8,545 nucleotides of DNA from Candidatus Bathyarchaeota archaeon (GTDB lineage: Archaea > Thermoproteota > Bathyarchaeia > Bathyarchaeales > UBA233). The notes under the pieces are model-generated. The model was not told the DNA's origin. It was given only the letters and a program-made list of their open reading frames with translations, and made no database searches. A program made the translations under genes and the position numbers. Shown piece after piece: positions 1 to 4,809 of the stretch. The stretch spans positions 1 through 8,545 of the forward strand of contig JARYMR010000058.1 of assembly GCA_029907045.1 (NCBI GenBank), read 5' to 3'. Every line of letters starts with the position of its first letter. The stretch's first letter is position 1.

Positions 1-1204
1 TTTTTGTTGCTGCCACTCCAATTTCTGGACCGGATTGTTGACCAATGTAAACCCTTGAAACCCTTGTCAAAGTTGAGCCGATGACATTGGTTAATCCGAG
101 GATTGTTGCCGCCCGTTGTCTTGCACAGTTAACAGCCGCCAACGTGTCCGCCGTCTCGCCGGATTGGCTGACTGCCAAAATTGTGCTGTCGATGTTAACG
201 GATTTGCCATGCTGTTCAATAAATTCTGAGGCTATTACTGGGTAGGTTGCCAAAAAGGCAAGTTTAGAAAACATGTAAGATGCCGCCAAACATGCGTGAT
301 AGGATGTCCCGCAAGCCACTAAGTAGACCTCGCGGGCGCGGTCGAGAAAAGTTGCCATCAAGTCAAGATAGTGCTCTTGCAATCTTAAGGTGTTCCGCAA
401 AGTGGCTGGTTGCTCATGAATTTCCTTAAGCATAAAATGCGGATACCCTTGTTTCACAGCCATTTCAGGTGTCCAATCAATAAGTTTTGGCTCCCGCATG
501 ACAAGGCTTGAGTCATCAATTTTTCTAATTTCGAAGCCTTCTAGGGAAAGCGTAACAAGTTCTCCATCATTGATTATAACCGCTTTGTTGGTTAGTGGCA
601 GAAACGCTGGAATATCAGAAGCACAGTAAAGTGCATTTTCATTTATGCCAACAACCAAGGGGCTTTCATTTCTTGCGCATATTATTTTGTTTGGTTCTCT
701 CGCCGAAATTACCGCAATAGCATATGAACCATCAAGTCTCTTCACAGCTTCAAGAACGGCGTCGGCGAGGCTTAAAGATGGGTTTGCCTTCAGAATTTCT
801 TCAATGAGATGCGCTGCTACTTCAGTGTCTGTCTTTGATTTGAAAATGTGACCACGGTTTTCTAATTCCAGTTTCAATTCGGCAAAATTTTCTATAATCC
901 CATTATGAACAATGGCTATTTGTCCACTACAATCAACATGAGGATGCGCATTAACTTGCAAGGGCGCACCATGCGTAGCCCACCTTGTATGTCCGATGCC
1001 AATTTTTCCAGGCAAATCATCCAAGTTATGGATTTTATTAACTTCCTCAATTTTCCCTTGGTCCTTTTTTATGTAGAGCTTGCCATCGTGTATTGTTGCT
1101 TCTCCAACAGAGTCGTAGCCACGGTATTCAAGCCTTTTTAAGGCAGCGTGAATTATTGGCGCTGCTTTTCCATCTTTGATGATACATCCGAAAATTCCAC
1201 ACAT
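1..1204 (-). CDS. glmS: Glutamine-fructose-6-phosphate aminotransferase (isomerizing), C-terminal part cut off by the window
   Basis: The enzyme converts fructose-6-phosphate and glutamine to glucosamine-6-phosphate and glutamate in the cytoplasm, the first step towards UDP-GlcNAc. The start ATG (1202-1204) gives MCGIFGC, so Cys2 becomes the N-terminal nucleophile of the class-II glutamine amidotransferase domain. That domain (about residues 2-215) shows EYRGYDS, GHTRWATHG, HPH, VHNGIIEN and DTEV. The first SIS (sugar isomerase) domain follows from about 285, with ACGTSYHA and SQSGETADT, and the visible part ends at GPEIGVAATK. About 401 codons are present; the family is near 600 residues, so the second SIS domain lies outside. 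A GAGG ribosome site (1212-1215) sits 7 nt before the ATG. It is divergent from the winged-helix gene at 1495. Family assignment is near certain; no defect is seen. Confidence 0.97.
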   Translation of the reverse strand, partial: MCGIFGCIIKDGKAAPIIHAALKRLEYRGYDSVGEATIHDGKLYIKKDQGKIEEVNKIHNLDDLPGKIGIGHTRWATHGAPLQVNAHPHVDCSGQIAIVHNGIIENFAELKLELENRGHIFKSKTDTEVAAHLIEEILKANPSLSLADAVLEAVKRLDGSYAIAVISAREPNKIICARNESPLVVGINENALYCASDIPAFLPLTNKAVIINDGELVTLSLEGFEIRKIDDSSLVMREPKLIDWTPEMAVKQGYPHFMLKEIHEQPATLRNTLRLQEHYLDLMATFLDRAREVYLVACGTSYHACLAASYMFSKLAFLATYPVIASEFIEQHGKSVNIDSTILAVSQSGETADTLAAVNCARQRAATILGLTNVIGSTLTRVSRVYIGQQSGPEIGVAATK

Positions 1205-1211
1205 CTTTAAG

Positions 1212-1215
1212 CCTC
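1212..1215 (-). promoter_or_regulatory. Ribosome binding site of glmS
   Basis: On the minus strand this reads GAGG, 7 nt before the glmS ATG. It supports the MCGIFG start, which the Cys2 chemistry also requires. Its presence implies a leadered rather than leaderless glmS transcript. Confidence 0.6.
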
Positions 1216-1270
1216 ATTGCCTATTTTGAGCTTTGCAAGCTTTATTCAGGCTTTCTAGAAGTAATAAGCT

Positions 1271-1316
1271 TTTTTAGGAATAAATTTTCAGTTCTAAAAA
1301 TTTTTTAAGAATAAAT
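1271..1316. repeat. Pair of 15-bp direct repeats upstream of glmS
   Basis: TTTTTAGGAATAAAT at 1271-1285 and TTTTTAAGAATAAAT at 1302-1316 match at 14 of 15 positions. Their starts are 31 bp apart, close to three helical turns, so a protein could bind both copies on the same DNA face. They lie 67-112 bp upstream of the glmS start. The low-complexity T run weakens the case; the GAATAAAT half is the informative part. Confidence 0.5.
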
Positions 1317-1328
1317 CCGCCTTTAAGT

Positions 1329-1341
1329 GCCTAATTTAGGC
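1329..1341. repeat. Perfect inverted repeat, candidate operator
   Basis: GCCTAA-T-TTAGGC has perfect 6-bp arms around one central base. It is flanked by a second, wider pair, CGCCT (1318-1322) and AGGCG (1338-1342), which shares the right arm. Such dyads suit a dimeric winged-helix regulator, and one is encoded 154 bp away. No T tract follows, so a terminator is less likely. Confidence 0.4.
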
Positions 1342-1393
1342 GTAAATTGTTTCATTTTTTGTTAAAGTTTTTGAAAAATTTTTATAATGCCGC

Positions 1394-1413
1394 AAGTTTC
1401 ACAAACTTTTGTG
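1394..1413. repeat. Two overlapping perfect inverted repeats, candidate operator
   Basis: AAGTTT-CAC-AAACTT (1394-1408) and CACAAA-CT-TTTGTG (1400-1413) are each perfect over 6-bp arms and share bases, so the two foldings exclude each other. The pair lies about 80 bp upstream of the regulator ATG and downstream of a TATA-like run at 1379-1387. It could be an operator or an alternative RNA fold. AT-rich DNA makes short dyads fairly common. Confidence 0.35.
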
Positions 1414-1450
1414 GTTTAAAGTTCTGTAAGCCTTTGTTCGATTACCATAA

Positions 1451-1465
1451 TAAAAATTTTAATAA
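1451..1465 (+). promoter_or_regulatory. TATA-like element for the winged-helix gene
   Basis: The run TAAAAATTTTAATAA centres about 37 bp before the ATG at 1495. With the usual archaeal spacing of about 25 bp from TATA box to start site, transcription would begin roughly 10-15 nt before the ATG. This fits the absence of any recognisable ribosome site just upstream of that ATG. Confidence 0.35.
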
Positions 1466-1494
1466 TGGATTCGACTTTATGCTTATGAAAAGCC

Positions 1495-2460
1495 ATGAAC
1501 AAAAAACTCTTACTCCATGAAGAAGGGAAAAAGCAGAGGGTAAAAGAAATAGCCATATTTGAAGACCCTCAAAAGTTAAAAATGGTTTTGAATAGGCTTA
1601 GTTGGAAACTTTTGGTTATGCTTTCTGAAAGGGAAATGTATCCATTGGAAATAGCAAAAAAACTTGGCATCCACGAACAGAAGGTTTATTATCACATAAG
1701 GAAGTTGGCGAGGGCTGGAGCCATAACTATAGCAAAAGAAGAAGAAAAGAAAGGTGCCATAGCAAAATATTACAAGGCTGTTTCATCCGCATTCGGAATA
1801 GAACTTCCCCAAGGAGACAAAACTTTAGAGAGACTTTCACTCCTCGCAATTGATGAAAAAATCCAAAAATTCTTCAAAGGGTTCATAAAAGAAGACGGCA
1901 CATTCGAAGGAAAAATAGTTGTGGGAAGCCCCATGCCCCATGGACCCTTTAAAACAAGCGCAAGAGATGGGCACTACGCTTCTCATTTAACTTTCTTTTT
2001 AGGTCAGTTCGCAAGAATGCCAGAAGATTTCGCCATAAAACTTGACGTGGATGTCAAAGCAGAAAAAGAAGAGAAAAACAACCTAATCCTCGTTGGCGGA
2101 CCTGGAACAAACCTCTTAACGCAGGAGTTGAATGATTATTTGCCAATAAGGTTTAACATGCAACCTTCAGAGCAAGGCTTCCTCTTTGGCGGTTTGGTTT
2201 CAAGAAAAACCTCAAACGTTTACACGGCAGATGCCGTGGGACTGATAGCGAAAATCGTGAACCCTTGGGATAACAATAAGTGGATCATAGTTTTAGCTGG
2301 AAACAAAGCCGTAGGAACAAAAGCGTGCGTCTTAGCCTTAACAAACTTTTGGAAAAAAACCTTAAAGGGTTATGATGGAAAAGATTCTTTTGCAACAGTA
2401 ATTCAAGGATTCGACTTGGACGGAGACGGAAAAGTTGATTCAATAGAAGTTCTCGAATAA
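1495..2460 (+). CDS. Winged-helix (ArsR-like) DNA-binding protein fused to an S-layer-like domain
   Basis: This 321-residue protein is predicted cytoplasmic: no signal peptide or membrane segment is seen. Residues about 28-95 form an ArsR-like winged helix: LSWKLLVMLSEREMYPLEIA, then KKLGIHEQKVYYHIRKLARAGAI as recognition region, then a lysine-rich wing. Residues about 135-300 resemble archaeal S-layer repeats: GKIVVGSPMPHGP, NLILVGGPGTNLLT (196-209), and KIVNPWDNNKWIIVLAGN (253-270) with a following T-K-A stretch. The C-terminus has FDLDGDGKVD (307-316), a DxDxDG calcium-loop-like sequence. The ATG is fixed by an in-frame TGA at 1486-1488. It heads the run with GNAT and DUF371 genes and is divergent from glmS. 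The wHTH call is firm; the S-layer resemblance rests on motifs only. Its targets and signal are unknown, and autoregulation through the intergenic dyads is plausible. Confidence 0.85.
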   Translation: MNKKLLLHEEGKKQRVKEIAIFEDPQKLKMVLNRLSWKLLVMLSEREMYPLEIAKKLGIHEQKVYYHIRKLARAGAITIAKEEEKKGAIAKYYKAVSSAFGIELPQGDKTLERLSLLAIDEKIQKFFKGFIKEDGTFEGKIVVGSPMPHGPFKTSARDGHYASHLTFFLGQFARMPEDFAIKLDVDVKAEKEEKNNLILVGGPGTNLLTQELNDYLPIRFNMQPSEQGFLFGGLVSRKTSNVYTADAVGLIAKIVNPWDNNKWIIVLAGNKAVGTKACVLALTNFWKKTLKGYDGKDSFATVIQGFDLDGDGKVDSIEVLE

Positions 2461-2470
2461 CACTAAATTT

Positions 2471-2474
2471 GGAG
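2471..2474 (+). promoter_or_regulatory. Ribosome binding site of the GNAT gene
   Basis: GGAG lies 7 nt before the ATG at 2482, inside the 21-bp gap after the regulator stop. This supports that start and translation from a shared transcript. Confidence 0.65.
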
Positions 2475-2481
2475 AAGCATC

Positions 2482-2934
2482 ATGGCTGAGGTTATTATTA
2501 GAAAAATGCACGAAAAGGACCTACCAGTGGTTTCAGAACTCGCTATGTTGGCGAATCCCCATGCAACTAAGGAAAAATATAGCAAACATATTTTGGATGA
2601 ATTGAAGGAAAATCCGGACTTATCTTTTGTAGCTGTCTATGATGGAAAAGTTGTTGGGTATGTGCAAGCTGACTTATGTAATGATGAGGCTGTGCTTGAG
2701 GATATAGTGGTTGACAAAGAATTTCAAGGAAAAGGCATAGGAAAAATACTGTTAAATAAAGAGTTGAAAGCTTTAAAAAAGAAGAAAGTGAAAGCGGTTT
2801 TGGCTGAGGTTCACTATAAATGTGCTTCCGCCATCCCCTTCTATTACAAGCATAATTTTCGCATTTCGGCATTCAGAAGAGACTACTTCGGAGAAGGACA
2901 TGATGCAATAATACTGAAACTTGTTTTAAAATAA
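2482..2934 (+). CDS. GNAT-family N-acetyltransferase
   Basis: A 150-residue single-domain GCN5-related acetyltransferase that would transfer an acetyl group from acetyl-CoA to an amine; the acceptor cannot be told from the sequence. The fold signature is complete: N-terminal strand and helix EVIIRKMHEKDLPVVSEL, central strands FVAVYDGKVVGYVQA (49-63), and motif A LEDIVVDKEFQGKGIGKILL, where QGKGIG (82-87) is the pyrophosphate-binding Q-x-x-G-x-G loop. Motif B follows, with AIPFYYKHNFRI (117-128). Length is typical. The gene is 21 bp downstream of the winged-helix gene and 15 bp before the DUF371 start, so all three are probably co-transcribed. It may acetylate a protein, polyamine or small metabolite; an amino-sugar link to the neighbouring glmS is possible but unsupported. 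Confidence 0.93.
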   Translation: MAEVIIRKMHEKDLPVVSELAMLANPHATKEKYSKHILDELKENPDLSFVAVYDGKVVGYVQADLCNDEAVLEDIVVDKEFQGKGIGKILLNKELKALKKKKVKAVLAEVHYKCASAIPFYYKHNFRISAFRRDYFGEGHDAIILKLVLK

Positions 2935-2939
2935 GCATT

Positions 2940-2943
2940 GAGG
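2940..2943 (+). promoter_or_regulatory. Ribosome binding site fixing the DUF371 start
   Basis: GAGG ends 6 nt before the ATG at 2950. The alternative in-frame TTG at 2938 overlaps this site, so the ATG is the better start. Confidence 0.6.
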
Positions 2944-2949
2944 CTTCTT

Positions 2950-3375
2950 ATGGAAATAAAAGAAGTTATTTTCGCCTACGGACACAAAAATATTCAAGCT
3001 ACCCATCCAACAACCTTGGAAATAACTAGAGAAGAAAAACTTTCAAAAAGAGGAGACTGTATTATTGCTGTTTCAGCTGACAAGGCTCTGGCGGATTTGA
3101 ACGCTGAATTGAAGGATTCTTTACGCAGAGAAAAGGCTAAAATAAGTTTGCTGATTGAAGCTGGAGAAGCTGCTGATGTTGTGAATGCTTTTGGAGGCCA
3201 AAAGCTGATTTTAACTCATCCCACTGATATGGTTGTAAGAAAAAGCGGATACATTTGCAGCCGAACATTGGCAATTCAAGCAGATAAAGCGGCGATTGAT
3301 TTGTCAAGAAACCTTGTGGAAAAACTAAAAAATCCAGAACAGAAAGTGAAAATAACGCTAACAGTAAAGGTTTAA
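2950..3375 (+). CDS. DUF371 family protein, function unknown
   Basis: With the ATG at 2950 the product is 141 residues. It shows the conserved pattern I associate with the archaeal DUF371 family: an aromatic-rich start then GHKNIQATHPTTLEIT (11-26), KRGDCIIAVSADKA (33-46), LTHPTDMVVRKSGYICSRTL (88-107) and IQADKAAIDLSRNLVEKL. The repeated ADKA-x-x-DL pattern (43-50 and 111-118) suggests an internal duplication. No signal peptide or membrane segment is present. The family has no settled biochemical role that I know of; the conserved His, Thr, Asp and Cys residues hint at ligand or metal binding, but that is a guess. The gene starts 15 bp after the GNAT stop, probably the last gene of the run. 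Its stop overlaps the convergent trm5 stop. Confidence 0.88.
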   Translation: MEIKEVIFAYGHKNIQATHPTTLEITREEKLSKRGDCIIAVSADKALADLNAELKDSLRREKAKISLLIEAGEAADVVNAFGGQKLILTHPTDMVVRKSGYICSRTLAIQADKAAIDLSRNLVEKLKNPEQKVKITLTVKV

Positions 3376-4448
3376 AGGATTTTCGCGTCTATAACGGCTT
3401 GCCATTCATAGGGGGCTGTTGCCCGAACAAAACGAGAAAACAAAACCTTCTCCATTCTTCTTCCACACTTCTCGACAGCCCCAATAAGTTTAAGCTTCAT
3501 ATTTTCTAAAGAATCAGAACTGTTGACAAAAGTATAAAAGTGTATTACGCCACCTTTTGGCTTTAATGCCTTACAAGCAACATCCACAAACTCTAGGGCT
3601 TTTTCAGGCAAGTTCATAATCACATGGTCTGCCATCCCCAAAAGTTTCTCTTCAACAACTTGTTTCGCATCGCCCAAAATTGGATGAACTTTGCCTTCAA
3701 CCCTGTTAAGCCTAATGTTTTTCTGCAAAAACTCTATGGCGTACGGGTTCACATCTATGGCATAAACTTTTACATTTTCATGGTTTTTTGCAATTAATAT
3801 TGCGAATGGACCAACGCCAGAAAACATGTCTATTACTGTTTCGCCATCCTTAACTATTGATGCAACTCGATTGTGCTCATAGGATAGGCGTGGAGAAAAG
3901 TAGGCTTTTGCAAGGTCTACGTAGTATTGACAGCCATATTCCTTGTGAATTGTTTCTGTTTTGGGCTTTCCAGCGATTACGCTGAATTCTCTTAAACGAT
4001 AAGTTCCAGAAACCGCACCAGCCTTGGCAAGAACAGTCTGAACATTTTCATGGGCCTTAAGAATTGCCTCACCAACCAAAGCCTTATAGGCTTCAAGTTC
4101 TGGTGGAATCTCAATTATGGCGATGTCACCAACAAAATCTATAGCCCTTGGCAAACTAGCCAAGAAATGAGGAGGAAGCTTATCCTCCAACAGTTCAGTG
4201 AATGTTACTCGCTTTTTCCTTTCCAGAAAGACATCGGTTAGAATTTCATAGTTCAGAAGCTGGTCCTTAAAGGCTTTTAACTCATTTTCTAATGGCTGAC
4301 GAAGGAGTGGAATATAAATGAAAACTTCATTTCTTTTAATTTCCAGTTCTCTCTCAATGATTTTGAGCTTGTTGGCTAAGATTATGGCTTTCTCGCCGAG
4401 AGTCTTCTTAACTTTTAAACATACAGATTTCTTGCCAACATTCGCCAT
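3372..4448 (-). CDS. trm5: tRNA (guanine37-N1)-methyltransferase Trm5
   Basis: Trm5 transfers a methyl group from S-adenosylmethionine to N1 of G37 beside the tRNA anticodon, preventing +1 frameshifting; in archaea it also begins wyosine synthesis. Starting at ATG 4448 the product is 358 residues. An N-terminal D1-like region (SVCLKVKKTLGEKAI) is followed by the D2 region with GTYRLREFSVIAGKPKTETIHKEYG (148-172) and YFSPRLSYEHNR (183-194). The Rossmann domain follows: DMFSGVGPFAI (207-217), YAIDVNPYAIEFLQKNIRLN (229-248), GDA, and the family hallmark NLPEKALEF (279-287). R151, E191 and N279 probably match the catalytic residues known from the Methanocaldococcus enzyme, judged from recalled alignment. 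A TTG 27 nt upstream (4475) is less likely, because the family usually begins near the SVCLKV segment. It converges on DUF371 with a 4-bp stop overlap. Confidence 0.95.
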   Translation of the reverse strand: MANVGKKSVCLKVKKTLGEKAIILANKLKIIERELEIKRNEVFIYIPLLRQPLENELKAFKDQLLNYEILTDVFLERKKRVTFTELLEDKLPPHFLASLPRAIDFVGDIAIIEIPPELEAYKALVGEAILKAHENVQTVLAKAGAVSGTYRLREFSVIAGKPKTETIHKEYGCQYYVDLAKAYFSPRLSYEHNRVASIVKDGETVIDMFSGVGPFAILIAKNHENVKVYAIDVNPYAIEFLQKNIRLNRVEGKVHPILGDAKQVVEEKLLGMADHVIMNLPEKALEFVDVACKALKPKGGVIHFYTFVNSSDSLENMKLKLIGAVEKCGRRMEKVLFSRFVRATAPYEWQAVIDAKIL

Positions 4449-4480
4449 GTTGTTTCCACTATAATTTTGCTGCAAAACAC

Positions 4481-4495
4481 ATAAATTTATTTAAA
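4481..4495 (-). promoter_or_regulatory. Probable TATA box of trm5
   Basis: On the minus strand this reads TTTAAATAAATTTAT, a strong archaeal TATA-like match. A start site about 25 bp downstream falls near 4463, leaving a leader of about 15 nt before the ATG at 4448. That leader excludes the TTG at 4475, which supports the shorter protein. It also means trm5 can be expressed on its own, apart from the genes upstream. Confidence 0.5.
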
Positions 4496-4508
4496 CGCCT
4501 AAAAACAC

Positions 4509-4712
4509 CTACTTTTTTGCACAAAGTAAAGACTTGGGAACAACTTTTAAATCCACTTTTTCTTGCTGTTGGTTTTCGGCGTTTTTAAGAAGCCACTCTG
4601 TCAGTTTTTGGCATTCATTAGGGTTGCAGTATAAGCTGCTTTGTTTTATGGGTTCCCAAAACAAGCATTTGAAGCATGGAATTTCTGTTAAAATTTCTAC
4701 GTCAGCGTGCAT
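4509..4712 (-). CDS. Small four-cysteine protein, possibly metal-binding
   Basis: I do not recognise this 67-residue protein. Residues 12-34 hold PCFKC-LFW and YCNPNEC, giving C13-x2-C16-x12-C29-x4-C34, a spacing suited to a zinc or iron-sulfur site. A predicted helix (LTEWLLKNAENQQQEKV) and a basic tail ending AKK follow. No membrane segment or signal peptide is seen. The ATG at 4712 has no clear ribosome site; the open frame continues upstream without any ATG, GTG or TTG to a stop at 4755-4757, and those untranslated codons would read RCP just before Met1. A TATA-like CTATAAGTTT (4744-4753) could give a nearly leaderless transcript. It lies between FAU-1 (97 bp upstream) and trm5 (60 bp downstream), both RNA genes, so an RNA-related role is conceivable. 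The opposite-strand frame is of similar length but looks non-coding. Confidence 0.7.
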   Translation of the reverse strand: MHADVEILTEIPCFKCLFWEPIKQSSLYCNPNECQKLTEWLLKNAENQQQEKVDLKVVPKSLLCAKK

Positions 4713-4743
4713 TGGACATCGTGAATAGGAGAAATTGCTGCCT

Positions 4744-4753
4744 AAACTTATAG
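4744..4753 (-). promoter_or_regulatory. TATA-like element upstream of the four-cysteine gene
   Basis: The minus strand reads CTATAAGTTT, centred about 36 bp before the ATG at 4712. A start site about 25 bp downstream would leave roughly 10 nt of leader, consistent with the absence of a ribosome site. The call rests on sequence resemblance alone. Confidence 0.35.
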
Positions 4754-4809
4754 GTTATGAATCGGCATGCATTACTTAGCTTAATAATTGAGGCTTCTGA
4801 TTCCAATTC

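Larger units (their letters stand above)
1205..1494. promoter_or_regulatory. Divergent intergenic region between glmS and the winged-helix regulator gene
   Basis: This 290-bp AT-rich stretch must contain the promoters of both divergent genes. I see no convincing gene, tRNA or CRISPR in it. It holds a 15-bp direct repeat on the glmS side (1271-1285 and 1302-1316), an inverted repeat at 1329-1341 and two overlapping inverted repeats at 1394-1413. AT-rich TATA-like runs occur at 1379-1387 and 1451-1465. Several segments could serve as TATA boxes, so the glmS start site cannot be fixed by eye. Confidence 0.6.

Noticed and set aside
645..1141. Two plus-strand frames (68 and 78 codons) inside the glmS region
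   Set aside because: They lie opposite strongly conserved glmS motifs and their translations show no domain-like pattern; they are shadows.
1465..1488. Seven-codon mini-ORF ending 6 nt before the regulator ATG
   Set aside because: It could be a leader peptide, but the likely transcript start is within or after it, it has no ribosome site, and such short frames are common by chance.
1205..1494. Possible riboswitch, tRNA or C/D box RNA between glmS and the regulator
   Set aside because: No cloverleaf or paired C and D boxes are seen, and there is no extended pairing of the kind a glmS ribozyme would need. Only short AT-rich dyads are present.
1467..2417. The 11-mer GGATTCGACTT occurs before the regulator gene (1467-1477) and near its end (2407-2417)
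   Set aside because: The second copy encodes part of the FDLDGDG loop. Flanks do not match, and one 11-mer repeat is weak evidence, so it is most likely chance.
2398..2457. Calcium-loop motif taken as a sign that the winged-helix protein is secreted or a dockerin
   Set aside because: There is no signal peptide or membrane segment, only one loop is present, and an N-terminal DNA-binding domain fits a cytoplasmic protein.
2567..2872. 101-codon minus-strand frame opposite the GNAT gene
   Set aside because: It is antisense to a well-conserved acetyltransferase, has low-complexity content and no plausible ribosome site.
4449..4475. TTG start giving Trm5 nine extra residues
   Set aside because: The strong TATA-like box at 4481-4495 would place the transcript start downstream of it, and family members begin near the SVCLKV segment.
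4534..4728. 64-codon plus-strand frame overlapping the four-cysteine gene
   Set aside because: Its translation is Ser/Phe/His-rich without pattern, while the opposite frame has ordered cysteine spacing and a helix.
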